The notes: generated by a model not told the origin, from the letters alone. Positions 34,155-43,683 are shown, numbered from the stretch's first letter. The stretch is DNA of 64,000 nt from Neorhizobium sp. JUb45 (GCF_004343585.1 NZ_SLYW01000010.1:106508-170507); one strand, 5' to 3'. Translations and numbers: made by a program.

Positions 34155-35771
34155 ATGGATGATCAGTTTCCAGATGAGATTGACGAAAAGCTTTGGGAAG
34201 AGGCTTGTCGACGCGCCGGCGCAATCCGAGAGTTTCTGAAGCGTCGGTCTGGCGATGCAACCTCCGGGGATATGGCGCTCCTTGCTGTCGAACTCGGCGT
34301 CAGCCGAGCAACTGCCTTCCGTCTTATCAAGCTATTTCGGGGTGGGGGAACGGTGATGTCGCTGGTGGAGCGAAAACCTGGCCGTCCTGACGGCCGACGC
34401 GTGCTCGACAAAGGCCGAGAAGAAATCATCCTCACCACGATAAATCGGTATTACCTGACAAAGAACCGCCCAGGCATCTCCCAATTGGTTCGGGATATCC
34501 GAACGAGTTGCCTCTCGGCGGGGCTGAAGCCGCCACATCGCCGGACGATCGAAACTCGTCTCAAGGACATCAACCTTCACAAACGCGCCAAACAACGGGG
34601 CGAATCCGAAATCGTGAAGCGGACAACCGCCGTGCCGGGAGGGCTCACCGCCTCGCGTCCACTCCAGATCGTCCAAGTCGACCATACGAAAGCAGATATC
34701 TTTGTCGTCGACGAGGAGACGCGTCTTCCCATCGGGAGGCCCTGGCTAACTCTGGCAATGGATGTCTGCAGTCGGATGGTGACAGGGTTCTACCTCGCGA
34801 TGGACGCTCCCTCCCGACTTTCGACAAGTTTGTGTTTGCTACACTCCGTCTTTGACAAATCACCTTGGTTACGAGAGCGCGAGCTCATTGAGCCGTGGCC
34901 GGTGGCCGGCCTCCCTGAGACACTACATGTCGACAACGGCAGCGACTTCAGAAGCCGAGCTTTTAAAAGGGGCTGCGACGATGCTGGCGTAGCGATCGAC
35001 TGGCGACCACCGGGCGAACCGCGCTTCGGCGGGCATATCGAGCGGCTGATCGGCACCCAAATGGGAAGACTCCACTTGTTACCCGGAACTACTTTCAGCA
35101 ATGCACGGGAGCTTGGCGAATACGATTCGAAGCGGCATTCGGCGCTGACTCTGCGCGAACTCGAGCGATACATCGCCCTCGACATTGTCGGTAACTACCA
35201 TCAGTCAATCCACCGCACTCTGGGCCGTCCGCCCATCGCGGTATGGCGCGAGCACGAGGGTGATATTCCGCTCCGCTTGCCGCAGGACCGGATGCGATTT
35301 TGGCTGACATTCCTCCCCGAGCAGGAGCGTACATTGCAGCCTACCGGGATCCATCTCTTTGGAATGCGCTATTGGTCGGCAGCCCTGAGTGCCGACGTCG
35401 GGACTGCAGATCGCCGGCTGCTCGTCAAATACGACCCAAGGGATATGTCTCGTGTCTTCGTGCGACGACCATCAAGCAGCTTTGTGGAAGCTCGTTACGC
35501 CGATCTCACCTTGGCTTCGGTAACGCTACACGAAGCCTTGGCTGCGAGGCGCACTCTGCTGGCGAAAGGGCGACGAGAGGTCAACACCCGCGCGATCGTC
35601 GGTACGGCAATTGAGCAACGCAAATTGGTGAATGCCGCTATGAAGGCGACAGCCACAGTACGACGAGGCAGCACTTCCAGCTTAAAAACGAAAGTGGATG
35701 ACAGCGGTTGGGGCTCGCTTCGGGGAATCGACTCCAGCAAACCTGTGGCTTTCGACGAGGACATGGAGTGA
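34155..35771 (+). CDS. TniA/TnsB-like transposase
   Basis: 538-aa Mu/Tn7-type transposase. An N-terminal helix-turn-helix (ELGVSRATAFRLIKLFRGGG) is followed by an rve-type DDE core: Asp176 (VQVDHTKAD), Asp260 (LHVDNGSDF), Glu296 (GGHIERLIGT), and a Mu-C-type beta-barrel. It is followed 6 nt later by the tniB-like ATPase. The pair is distinct in sequence from the second set at 47051-49645. It looks intact, but the element lacks most of tniQ and its right end. Confidence 0.87.
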   Translation: MDDQFPDEIDEKLWEEACRRAGAIREFLKRRSGDATSGDMALLAVELGVSRATAFRLIKLFRGGGTVMSLVERKPGRPDGRRVLDKGREEIILTTINRYYLTKNRPGISQLVRDIRTSCLSAGLKPPHRRTIETRLKDINLHKRAKQRGESEIVKRTTAVPGGLTASRPLQIVQVDHTKADIFVVDEETRLPIGRPWLTLAMDVCSRMVTGFYLAMDAPSRLSTSLCLLHSVFDKSPWLRERELIEPWPVAGLPETLHVDNGSDFRSRAFKRGCDDAGVAIDWRPPGEPRFGGHIERLIGTQMGRLHLLPGTTFSNARELGEYDSKRHSALTLRELERYIALDIVGNYHQSIHRTLGRPPIAVWREHEGDIPLRLPQDRMRFWLTFLPEQERTLQPTGIHLFGMRYWSAALSADVGTADRRLLVKYDPRDMSRVFVRRPSSSFVEARYADLTLASVTLHEALAARRTLLAKGRREVNTRAIVGTAIEQRKLVNAAMKATATVRRGSTSSLKTKVDDSGWGSLRGIDSSKPVAFDEDME

Positions 35772-35777
35772 GCTGGC

Positions 35778-36659
35778 ATGACCACAGAAATCTCCCACCT
35801 GACCGTGACCGCAGCCGAACTGCTCAGTGAAGCTGACAACCAGCGTATCCGCGCCATAAGATCACGTCGCTGGCTCATTTACCCGCGTGCAAAGCAGGTA
35901 CTCGATCGGCTGAACCTCTTGGTCGATCATCCACGTGGGACGCGAATGCCGTCGCTCGCCATTTATGGTGACAGCGGCATGGGCAAGACGATGATCATGA
36001 AGCGCTTCCGTGACCAGCACCCACCAAGCTTCAACTCGCTTACCGGCAGGCTAAAAACACCGGTTCTGGCAATGGAGATGACCAGCCGGCCTGGCGAACG
36101 GCGGTTCTACGCCGAACTTTTGACCCTGCTTGGCGCACCACAGCGACCACGTGCCGATATTGCCCAGATGGAGCAAGCGGCACTGCGGATCATGGAAGCG
36201 ATTGGCGTGCAGGTTTTGGTGATCGACGAGGTGCACAACATTCTAGCTGGGACCTATCGTGAGCAACGCATCGTATTAAATACCTTACGTTTTCTCAGCA
36301 ACCGCCTCCAGATCTCACTCGTCTGCTTCGGCGTCAACGACGCCCGCGAGGCCATTGGTGGCGATGTTCAATTGGCGCGTCGCTTCGACCAGTTCACACT
36401 GAGCCGATGGGCTGCAAATGAGCAATTCGAAATGTTGGTCGCCTTGATACTGCGTAATACTCCATTGCGGCACCCATCGGTGCTAACCGCGAAATCATTG
36501 CGCCGAATACTACAAGTCACTGAGGGCATCACAGCCAACATCTTCCACATCGTCAACTCACTGGCCATCGAGGCAATCGAAAGCGGAAGAGAGAGAATTA
36601 CCGACGAAGCCATTGAGAAATGGGAGCCCGAATTCGACTCCGACGCAGCATTCGCGTGA
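35778..36659 (+). CDS. TniB/TnsC-like AAA ATPase
   Basis: 293-aa AAA+ regulator of transposition. Walker A GDSGMGKT (in AIYGDSGMGKTMIMKRF), Walker B VLVIDEVHN, and sensor region VCFGVNDAREAI are clear. It lies between tniA and tniQ; its stop overlaps the tniQ GTG as GTGA. In Tn7/Tn5053 elements this protein selects targets and activates the transposase. Confidence 0.87.
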   Translation: MTTEISHLTVTAAELLSEADNQRIRAIRSRRWLIYPRAKQVLDRLNLLVDHPRGTRMPSLAIYGDSGMGKTMIMKRFRDQHPPSFNSLTGRLKTPVLAMEMTSRPGERRFYAELLTLLGAPQRPRADIAQMEQAALRIMEAIGVQVLVIDEVHNILAGTYREQRIVLNTLRFLSNRLQISLVCFGVNDAREAIGGDVQLARRFDQFTLSRWAANEQFEMLVALILRNTPLRHPSVLTAKSLRRILQVTEGITANIFHIVNSLAIEAIESGRERITDEAIEKWEPEFDSDAAFA

Positions 36660-36882
36660 AGGCAAGCCTATGCGAACGGCGACTGCCGGTAAGGCTGGCT
36701 CCATGCGCCGACGAGCTTTTGTCGTCGTGGATTGCCCGACATGCCGCATTCTATGCGATCTCTCCCTTAGCCATGCTTCAGCATTGCCTTCCCGAATTGC
36801 TATCATTGCGCGCCGCCGATTTGAATCTTATCGACGATCAAGTCGCTCGCATTGCCCATATGTTCTCGATCGAGCCCATTAC
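36656..36882 (+). pseudogene. tniQ, cut by a Tn3-family transposon
   Basis: About 75 codons of TniQ remain (LPVRLAPCADELLSSWIARH, then FYAISPLAMLQHCLPELLSL). After SIEPI the frame enters the Tn3 inverted repeat at 36883 and runs on as foreign sequence to 37054. TniQ is normally several hundred residues, so it is lost here. The rest of tniQ is not on the far side of the Tn3 transposon, so a deletion followed the insertion. Confidence 0.8.
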
Positions 36883-37005
36883 GGCGTCACGACACGAAAG
36901 TGCTGGATTTGTCCGGCATTTGAGAACGCATCAAGAACTCTGTGATTTGTCGAGTACATGCGAGTTGGAGCCCCGCTGGGTCGCTTACGCCATATTTGGC
37001 TCTGA

Positions 37006-37473
37006 TCAACAAAGGCTCTTTTGCATGAACACACTTAGTGGGTCAGGGAGATAGTTGGCGAAAGGACCACACAACGAGAAGCCGGCCTTATTATAGAGAC
37101 CGATTGCCTCAATGTTCGCGACACCTGTTTCGAGCCGAATGCAGGTCGCCCCCGCAGTTCGTGCTCTATTTTCAAGATCGTTAAGCAGCAACCTGGAAAT
37201 ACCTTTTCCGCGCGCTTCAGGAATCACCCACATTCGCTTGAGCTCCGCCCAGCCGTCGAAGAGCGCGAGCGCGGCAGTTCCAATCGCCTTTTGATCCGGA
37301 TCTCGAGCGGAAACGAAGATAACGTTATCTGCCTTAAGAGCGTCGATTGACAAGAAATGGTTGCTCTCGGAGGGGTAAAGGGAAGCACCGTACTCCTCGC
37401 CCGCTTGCAGGAGTGCGGCGATTTCTGGCCGTGTCGGGTCATCCAGATCGATAATGCAATGCTGACTATTCAT
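37006..37473 (-). CDS. GNAT acetyltransferase (Tn3 passenger)
   Basis: 155-aa GCN5-related acetyltransferase. The acetyl-CoA loop is clear: MWVIPEARGKGISRLLLNDL, and the C-terminal part has GLYNKAGFSLCGPF. ATG 37473 overlaps the end of tnpR by 8 nt, so it is translated with the resolvase. It lies inside the Tn3 inverted repeats and is therefore cargo. The substrate is unknown; small-molecule or antibiotic acetylation is a possibility by analogy, not shown. Confidence 0.85.
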   Translation of the reverse strand: MNSQHCIIDLDDPTRPEIAALLQAGEEYGASLYPSESNHFLSIDALKADNVIFVSARDPDQKAIGTAALALFDGWAELKRMWVIPEARGKGISRLLLNDLENRARTAGATCIRLETGVANIEAIGLYNKAGFSLCGPFANYLPDPLSVFMQKSLC

Positions 37474-38029
37474 TTTTTCCTACTTGTTTGAGAGCTTCGT
37501 AAAGTGCGGTCTTGCCGATTTTGACACGCGCGGCAGCCTCCCGCACGTTGAGGCCTGCCGCCAGATGCTGGCGTGCCTTTGCGAGCTTGTCGGGTGTCAC
37601 AACCGACTGACGGCCGCCGCGCCGGCCACGCTCTTCAGCGGCTTGCAGTCCGGCTCGTGTCCTCTCCCGGATCAAGTCGCGCTCGAACTGCGCCAGTGCC
37701 CCGAACAAGTGGAACACAAGGCGACCGCCGGATGTCGTGGTGTCGATATTCTCGGTGAGGGAGCGGAAGCCGACGCCCTTGGCTTCCAACTCGGTGACGA
37801 TCTCGATCAAGTGTTTCATCGATCTGCCGAGACGGTCGAGCTTCCAGACCGTCAGCGTATCGCCGTCACGGGCGTAGCGGATCGCCTCGGTCAGGCCGGG
37901 CCGATCGGTCTTCACACCCGACGCCTTGTCCTCGAACAGCTTCTCGCAGCCCGCCTTCTTCAAGACATCGAGCTGCAACGCTGTATCCTGATCTCCGGTC
38001 GAGACCCTTGCATAGCCGATCGCGGTCAT
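37466..38029 (-). CDS. tnpR: TnpR serine resolvase
   Basis: 187-aa serine recombinase that resolves Tn3 cointegrates at res. The N-terminal catalytic motif is AIGYARVSTGDQD (Ser in ARVST) with LTVWKLDRLGRS and FHLFGALAQFERDLI, RERTRAGL; the C-terminal helix-turn-helix is LNVREAAARVKIGKTALYEA. ATG 38029 gives the family start; the open frame reaches 38125. Divergent from tnpA across the res site. Confidence 0.9.
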   Translation of the reverse strand: MTAIGYARVSTGDQDTALQLDVLKKAGCEKLFEDKASGVKTDRPGLTEAIRYARDGDTLTVWKLDRLGRSMKHLIEIVTELEAKGVGFRSLTENIDTTTSGGRLVFHLFGALAQFERDLIRERTRAGLQAAEERGRRGGRQSVVTPDKLAKARQHLAAGLNVREAAARVKIGKTALYEALKQVGKNE

Positions 38030-38040
38030 AAGGAGCGTCT

Positions 38041-38105
38041 TGTCCGTTTTCTTGTTCAATACGGACAATGTCCGATTTGCCGTTAAATAGCAATGTGCGC
38101 GGACA
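38041..38105. other. res site of the Tn3-family transposon
   Basis: Two inverted subsites with the same half-sites: TGTCCG...CGGACA at 38041-38067 (27 bp) and at 38069-38105 (37 bp). A further CGGACA half-site is near 38137. The position between divergent tnpR and tnpA is standard; the promoters of both genes should overlap it. Confidence 0.75.
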
Positions 38106-38194
38106 AAACCTGTGGATGCCGCCAAACCTCCGTTTCTCGGACAGGCATTTTCCAGTTCGCTGATCCTTCAGCAACGAAATGGGAAGATCCGAGA

Positions 38195-41161
38195 ATGGCA
38201 CGAAGAGCATTATTGAGCGAGGCATGGTGGCAACAAGCAACAACCATCCCGGATGACGACAGGGAAATCGCCAAGTACTACACGCTGGATCGATCCGACC
38301 TCGACCTCATTATGCGACAAAACAAGGCCTCGAACCGGTTGGGTCTTGCCTGTGTTCTGGCCACACTGCGTTATCCGGGTCGGCCGCTTGTGGACGGCGA
38401 GCTCCTGCCACTGGGCGTCCTCCGGTTTCTGGCACAGCAGATCGGTGTCGATCATCGCGAGATCAATCGTTACTTTGAGCGGCCGCAGACGCGGCGCGAA
38501 CATCTCGTCCTGCTTTTTGACCGAATGCGGATTCGGCCATTTGCTCCCTCGGATGTGCGGGCGCTGACCGGCTGGCTGACGCCGGCTGCCCAAACACTGC
38601 GCCAGGCCGACAAACTGGCGGACATGGTGGTGGAGGAATTGCGGCGTCGAAGAATTCTCCTGCCGACGCGACCGGCGCTTGAAGCCATCATTCATGTCGC
38701 GATTCGGCGTGGTGTTCGCATTGCTCACCGGGCTTTGGCTGGCGGGCTGTCAGACGATCAGAAGCTCAATCTCGACAAACTTCTCGATCCACTTGAGGGT
38801 ACGAACCTGACCGTCCTAGCGTGGGCGAGAACACCGGCATTGTCGCCAGCGGCCGTCAACCTCGACCGGCTCGCCGAGCGCATTCGCTTTCTGCGTTCGC
38901 TGAACCTGTCAGCAACTTTAATGGAGCGCATTCCGATCAATGTCTTTGACGAATTCGCGGCCGAGGGCATGCGGATGAGCGCGCAGCATTTGTGCGACCT
39001 TAATTCGGAGCGCCGGCGCGCCGTTCTGACCGCGACGGCGTTGCACCTTTCTCGCCATCTCACCGATTGCGCCATCGATATGTTCAAGAAAATCATGGGC
39101 GTACTGACCCGGCGCGCCGACAATCGGGCGGCCGCTCGCGTGACACGGTCGGTCCGGGAGGTGCAGAAACCGCTGAAGGATGTTTCAAAAGTCTGCCACG
39201 CAATCATCGAGGCAAGAGAGAAAGGCGAGGACATCGCCAAAGCAATCGAGAGCGCCATTCATTGGCCGGCCTTCACGACCAGTGTCGAGGCGGTCGATAC
39301 GCTGATCGCCCCGGATGTCATCGACGGCAAAATCGACATGCTCCAGCGCTATCCAACGATCCGGAAACTTGCGCCGCAGTTTCTTTCCACCCTCGTCTTC
39401 CGCGGTCATGCCGTGGCAGCGAATCTTTTGCGGGCACTATCCCTGGTCGCCGATCTCTATCGTACGGGCAAAAGGGCGATACCGGACAGAGCTCCGATCT
39501 CGTTCACCCCAAAAGGTTGGATGCCGCTCATCCTGCAGGACGGGAAGATCGATCGTAAGGCCTATGAACTTTGCCTGTTCGGCGAATTAAAGCGCAGACT
39601 TGACGCAGGCGATGTCTGGGTAGAGGGCGCCAAGCGTTTCCAGTCTTTCGAAAGCTTCCTCATTCCCACACCGACATTCGAGTTGATGCGTGAGGAAGGG
39701 CCGCTTCCGATCGCCGTCAGTACCGATGTTGAGACATATCTCCGCCAGCAGCGCCAAATCCTGAATGGCGGACTGGCTGATCTCTCCCGTTTGGCTGCTG
39801 CCGGTGAACTCGGCGAGGTCGAATTGACAGGAGCGGGTTTCAGCGTCACGCCGCACAAAGCCTTGTTTCCGGACGTCGCCAAATCGCTAAAAGCCAAGGT
39901 GGAAAGCCGCCTGCCTGCGATCCGCATCACCGATCTGTTGCTGGAGGTGGACGTCCGCACGGGATTTTCCAACGCCTTCACCCACCTGCGCAGCGGCCGG
40001 GCGGCCGACAACAAGCTTACGCTTCTCACCGCGATCCTGGCCGACGGCATCAATCTTGGCCTCACCAGAATGGCGGACGTTTCGCCCGGAATCACGATGC
40101 GTCAGCTTTCCTGGGCGCATGACTGGCACATTCGGGAGGAAGGTTACACCGCCGCGCACGCCATTCTCGTCAACGCCCAAAGGCAATTGCCCCTCGCGAG
40201 CCTATGGGGAGACGGAACCACCTCATCCTCGGACGGCCAATTTTTTCCGGCTGGCGGTCATGCCGAGGCGATCGGCGATCTCAACGCACGCTACGGCCCC
40301 AATCCCGGCGCCAAATTCTACCGGTTCACGTCCGACCAATATGGCGCTTTCTATATCGTTGCCATGAACGCCAATGCGAGCGAGGCCATTTATGTCCTCG
40401 ACGGACTGCTCTATCATGGCAGCGACCTCGCCATTGAAACCCACTATGTTGATACCGGCGGCGTTAGCGATATTAGCTTCGCCCTTTGCCATCTCGTTGG
40501 TTTCCAGCTCGTGCCCCGGCTGCGAGGTCTCAAGGATCGCAAGCTTTATCTATTCCCTGGCGACACGCCTCCCGAGAACCTGGCGTCACTCGTTGGCGAA
40601 CCCGTCAACATCGAACGGATCAAGGCGAACTGGAATGACATCCTTCGACTGGTCACCACGATCCGCTCCGGCCAGGTCCGACCTTCGACCCTGCTCGCCA
40701 AGTTATCGGCATTCCCGCGTCAGAACGGATTGGCGCTGGCGCTCCGCGATCTCGGTCGCATCAATCGGTCCATATTCCTGCCGCAGTGGTGGCAAAACCC
40801 GGAAATGCGCAGAAACGCGACCGCCGGCCTCAACAAGAGCGAGGCCCAGAACACTCTTGCCCGCGCGCTGTTCTTCAACCGTCTCGGAGAATTGCGCGAC
40901 AGGACCTTCGAGAGCCAGTTCTTTAGAGCATCCGGATTGAACCTGTTGATCAACGCCATCGTCTACTGGAACACGCTCTATCTCCAACCTGCCTTCGCCG
41001 AACTCAACCGGGAGGGCATCCCCACGCCGCCCGACATTATCAAGCACATTACCCCGCTCGGTTGGCAGCATATCAGCCTCACCGGCGATTATATCTGGAC
41101 TCCGACAGACGGCGTTGATCTCAGGCCATTGCGGCAGGAAACTTCCATCCTCGCAGCGTGA
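38195..41161 (+). CDS. tnpA: Tn3-family transposase TnpA
   Basis: 988-aa DDE transposase, the usual Tn3 length. Recognisable parts: the N-terminal start MARRALLSEAWWQQ, ATLRYPGRPL, the DDE region with TSSSDGQFFPAGG (Asp), EAIYVLDGLLYH and HYVDTGGVSD (Asp), and RLGELRDRTFESQFFRASGL (Glu), ending with the usual SLTGDYIW. No stop or frameshift is seen, so with intact ends and resolvase this transposon may be active. ATG 38195 chosen; the frame opens at 38093 in the res site. Confidence 0.92.
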   Translation: MARRALLSEAWWQQATTIPDDDREIAKYYTLDRSDLDLIMRQNKASNRLGLACVLATLRYPGRPLVDGELLPLGVLRFLAQQIGVDHREINRYFERPQTRREHLVLLFDRMRIRPFAPSDVRALTGWLTPAAQTLRQADKLADMVVEELRRRRILLPTRPALEAIIHVAIRRGVRIAHRALAGGLSDDQKLNLDKLLDPLEGTNLTVLAWARTPALSPAAVNLDRLAERIRFLRSLNLSATLMERIPINVFDEFAAEGMRMSAQHLCDLNSERRRAVLTATALHLSRHLTDCAIDMFKKIMGVLTRRADNRAAARVTRSVREVQKPLKDVSKVCHAIIEAREKGEDIAKAIESAIHWPAFTTSVEAVDTLIAPDVIDGKIDMLQRYPTIRKLAPQFLSTLVFRGHAVAANLLRALSLVADLYRTGKRAIPDRAPISFTPKGWMPLILQDGKIDRKAYELCLFGELKRRLDAGDVWVEGAKRFQSFESFLIPTPTFELMREEGPLPIAVSTDVETYLRQQRQILNGGLADLSRLAAAGELGEVELTGAGFSVTPHKALFPDVAKSLKAKVESRLPAIRITDLLLEVDVRTGFSNAFTHLRSGRAADNKLTLLTAILADGINLGLTRMADVSPGITMRQLSWAHDWHIREEGYTAAHAILVNAQRQLPLASLWGDGTTSSSDGQFFPAGGHAEAIGDLNARYGPNPGAKFYRFTSDQYGAFYIVAMNANASEAIYVLDGLLYHGSDLAIETHYVDTGGVSDISFALCHLVGFQLVPRLRGLKDRKLYLFPGDTPPENLASLVGEPVNIERIKANWNDILRLVTTIRSGQVRPSTLLAKLSAFPRQNGLALALRDLGRINRSIFLPQWWQNPEMRRNATAGLNKSEAQNTLARALFFNRLGELRDRTFESQFFRASGLNLLINAIVYWNTLYLQPAFAELNREGIPTPPDIIKHITPLGWQHISLTGDYIWTPTDGVDLRPLRQETSILAA

Positions 41162-41351
41162 TCACCCAATGTTCTCAAAAGCCGGACAGATTCACCACTT
41201 TCGTGTCGTGACGCCAGGTGGTCCGGCCAAGAAAGCCGAAGACGGAGCATTTCGTGAAATGGCTCAAAGAGGCGGCCAATCAGGATAGTCGCATATTGTA
41301 ACTTCCGCGGCCGGAGAAATTTTAGCAACTCGACGGCGCCCAGCTTTGGAA

Positions 41352-41361
41352 TTATCTATAA
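41352..41361. promoter_or_regulatory. BioR box upstream of bioR
   Basis: TTATCTATAA is the alphaproteobacterial BioR operator (TTATMKATAA). It ends 3 nt before the regulator ATG, so binding would block its own expression. Confidence 0.85.
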
Positions 41362-41364
41362 AAC

Positions 41365-42021
41365 ATGACGACAGCCAAAGATGACACGATCGCGGTGCGG
41401 ATCAGCAAAGTGCTGGCCGAGCGCATTATCGCCGGTGCGCTCGAGCCAGGGTCCCGGCTGGGCCAGGATCACATTGCCGAGGAATTCGGCACGAGCCATG
41501 TACCCGTCCGCGAGGCGTTCCGGCGCCTGGAAGCGCAAGGCCTCGTGGTCAGTGAGCCGCGCCGGGGGGTGCGGGTCGCCAGCTTCAGCCTTGATGAGGT
41601 CAGGGAAGTTGCTGAAATGCGCGCTGCATTGGAGGTCCTCGCCTTGCGTCATGCCGCGCCGCATCTGACCAAAGCCATTCTGGACCAGGCCGAGGCTGTC
41701 AACAGGGCCGGCGACAAGGCCGGTGATGTGCAAGCATGGGAAGAGGCTAACCTTTTGTTTCATCGTCTCATTTTGAAACCTTGCGCCATGCCCCGGCTCC
41801 TCAAAGCGATCGACGACCTGCACACCGCCAGCGCCCGTTTCCTGCTGGCGGGCTGGCGGTCGGAATGGGAAGCGCCAACCGATCGGGATCACCGCGCCAT
41901 TCTGGACGCCCTGCGGGCGGGACAGGTGGATGCAGCGGCGACCGTGCTGGCCCGTCATGTTCAGTGGGTTGGGAAAAAGCCCGGAAAACCATCCGTGCCG
42001 GTGCTGGCGAAGCGCGCTTGA
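41365..42021 (+). CDS. bioR: BioR, GntR-family biotin regulator
   Basis: 218-aa GntR/FadR-type repressor. Winged helix with ERIIAGALEPGSRLGQDHIA and GTSHVPVREAFRRLEAQG; the C-terminal FCD domain is helical with EEANLLFHRLI. The identification as BioR rests on two perfect BioR boxes, one at its own start and one before bioY, and on the neighbouring biotin genes. It should repress biotin uptake and synthesis. It starts 150 bp after the right end of the Tn3 transposon; 41216-41351 has no gene. Confidence 0.88.
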   Translation: MTTAKDDTIAVRISKVLAERIIAGALEPGSRLGQDHIAEEFGTSHVPVREAFRRLEAQGLVVSEPRRGVRVASFSLDEVREVAEMRAALEVLALRHAAPHLTKAILDQAEAVNRAGDKAGDVQAWEEANLLFHRLILKPCAMPRLLKAIDDLHTASARFLLAGWRSEWEAPTDRDHRAILDALRAGQVDAAATVLARHVQWVGKKPGKPSVPVLAKRA

Positions 42022-42093
42022 TTTCAGCTTTTTCGTCTCGGCTATTGCCACGTCGGAAGTTTTGTGGATTCCTTTAGCGATAGAATCTTTAAA

Positions 42094-42103
42094 TTATAGA
42101 TAA
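42094..42103. promoter_or_regulatory. BioR box upstream of bioY
   Basis: TTATAGATAA, the inverse-type BioR operator, 22 nt before the bioY ATG. It should control the bioY-bioB-eamA transcript. Confidence 0.85.
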
Positions 42104-42124
42104 TTCTGCGCTGAAGGAGAAGAC

Positions 42125-42697
42125 ATGACCGATACTGCTGCAAGACCAATCGAAGCCCGCTCGGGGATTTCCGCGCGAATGGTTGTGACCGTCATTACCG
42201 GCGCGGCGCTGATGACACTTGCTGCCAAGGTGCAGATTCCGTTCTGGCCCGTGCCGATGACGCTGCATACCATGGCCGTGATGGCATTCGCCGTCGTCTT
42301 TGGACCGCGCATTGCCATCTCGATCTTCCTGACCTATCTCGCCGCCGGCGCGGCAGGCCTGCCTGTGTTCTCCGGCTCGCCGGAACGCGGCATTGGTCTT
42401 GCCTATATGGTCGGCCCGACCGGCGGCTATCTGCTTGGCTATCTTGTCGCCTCCTGGCTCGTGGGAAAGTTCGCTTCAGGCAAGGGCAGTTTGGGCCGCC
42501 TCGGGGCTATGCTGGCCGGCATGCTGCCGATCTATGGGTTCGGCGCTGCATGGCTCGCGGTCTATGTTCCGCTCGATCGGGTTTTCGCTGCAGGCGTTAT
42601 GCCCTTCCTCCTCGGTGATCTGGTCAAGATTGTCGCGATCGCAGCTATCGGCATGGTGCTGCCTACAACGATCGCCCGCTTCAAAGGCAAGGCATGA
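42125..42697 (+). CDS. bioY: BioY biotin transporter (S component)
   Basis: 190-aa membrane protein, six predicted hydrophobic segments, with the BioY signature KVQIPFWPVPMTLHTMAVM and GLPVFSGSPERGIGLAYM followed by VGPTGGYLLGY. It imports biotin, alone or with an ECF module. GAAGGAG precedes the ATG; its end overlaps bioB by 4 nt (ATGA), so they are co-translated. Under BioR control through the box at 42094. Confidence 0.93.
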   Translation: MTDTAARPIEARSGISARMVVTVITGAALMTLAAKVQIPFWPVPMTLHTMAVMAFAVVFGPRIAISIFLTYLAAGAAGLPVFSGSPERGIGLAYMVGPTGGYLLGYLVASWLVGKFASGKGSLGRLGAMLAGMLPIYGFGAAWLAVYVPLDRVFAAGVMPFLLGDLVKIVAIAAIGMVLPTTIARFKGKA

Positions 42698-43683
42698 TGA
42701 CGGTCGCGGATGGAACAATCCGGCACGACTGGTCGGTTCAGGACATCGTCAGCCTGCATGAACTGCCGCTGCTCGAACTGGTCGGTCGCGCGAATGAAGT
42801 GCATCGCCGGCACCACGATCCCAACAAGGTCCAGAAAGCGAGCCTGCTTTCGATCAAGACGGGTGGATGCCCGGAGAACTGCGCCTATTGCCCGCAATCC
42901 GCGCATCACAGCGAAGTCGATCTGACCCGCGACAAGCTGATGGACCCGGCGAAGGTTATCGCCATGGCGGCGACCGCCAAGACAGCGGGGGCCGAACGTT
43001 TCTGCATGGGTGCAGCCTGGCGGCAGGTTCGCGATGGCAAGGAGTTCGATGCCGTCATCGAAATGGTCGAAGGCGTACGCGCTCTCGGCATGGAAGCTTG
43101 CGTCACGCTCGGCATGTTGAAGCCGCATCAGGCCGAGCGGCTCGCAGTCGCCGGTCTCACTGCCTACAACCACAATCTTGATACCAGTCCCGAGTTCTAT
43201 GGCCGGATCATCACCACCCGCACCTATGCCGACAGGCTGGACACCCTGGCGACGGTGCGGTCCTTCGGGATCGACCTGTGCTGTGGTGGCATTATCGGCA
43301 TGGGCGAGACGGTTCGTGATCGTGCCTCTATGCTGCATGTTCTTGCGGGAATGGACCCGCATCCTGAAAGCGTGCCAATCAACGCGCTCGTTCCGGTCGA
43401 AGGCACGCCGCTGGCAAACCGTCCGCGCATCGACCCGCTGGAACTGGTGCGGATGGTGGCGACGACCCGCCTCGTCATGCCGGGCTCGACCGTTCGGCTC
43501 TCGGCCGGGCGATCCAGCCTCAATCGTGAAGCGCAAATCCTGTGTCTCGTGGCCGGAGCGAATTCGGTCTTCTACGGCGATACGTTGCTCACCACGCCCA
43601 ATGCCGGCATTGGAGAAGACGCTGAATTGTTCTCCGCCATCGGTGTGCCGGAACGCGCCTGCGTCTCCGCATCGGTCGCGTGA
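42694..43683 (+). CDS. bioB: Biotin synthase
   Basis: 329-aa radical-SAM enzyme that inserts sulfur into dethiobiotin. The 4Fe-4S motif CPENCAYC gives Cys59, Cys63, Cys66; conserved parts GMLKPHQAERLAVAGLTAYN, HNLDTSPEFYG and SAGRSSLNRE are present. It overlaps bioY before it and eamA after it (GTGA at 43680). The other bio genes (bioA, D, F) are not in the window, so it would complement or duplicate a pathway elsewhere. Confidence 0.95.
   Translation: MMTVADGTIRHDWSVQDIVSLHELPLLELVGRANEVHRRHHDPNKVQKASLLSIKTGGCPENCAYCPQSAHHSEVDLTRDKLMDPAKVIAMAATAKTAGAERFCMGAAWRQVRDGKEFDAVIEMVEGVRALGMEACVTLGMLKPHQAERLAVAGLTAYNHNLDTSPEFYGRIITTRTYADRLDTLATVRSFGIDLCCGGIIGMGETVRDRASMLHVLAGMDPHPESVPINALVPVEGTPLANRPRIDPLELVRMVATTRLVMPGSTVRLSAGRSSLNREAQILCLVAGANSVFYGDTLLTTPNAGIGEDAELFSAIGVPERACVSASVA

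Larger units (their letters stand above)
36883..41215. mobile_element. Tn3-family transposon with acetyltransferase passenger
   Basis: Inverted repeats of 45 bp at 36883-36927 and 41171-41215 match at 41 of 45 positions (start GGCGTCACGACACGAAAGTG). Between them lie a GNAT gene, tnpR, a res site and tnpA: the Tn3-type order with divergent tnpR and tnpA. The 5-bp flanks differ (ATTAC / AGGTG), so no target duplication is seen. It sits in tniQ of the Tn7-like element. Length 4333 bp. Confidence 0.88.

Noticed and set aside
36878..41220. Target-site duplication of the Tn3 element
   Set aside because: The 5-bp flanks ATTAC and AGGTG differ, for this and neighbouring choices of end.
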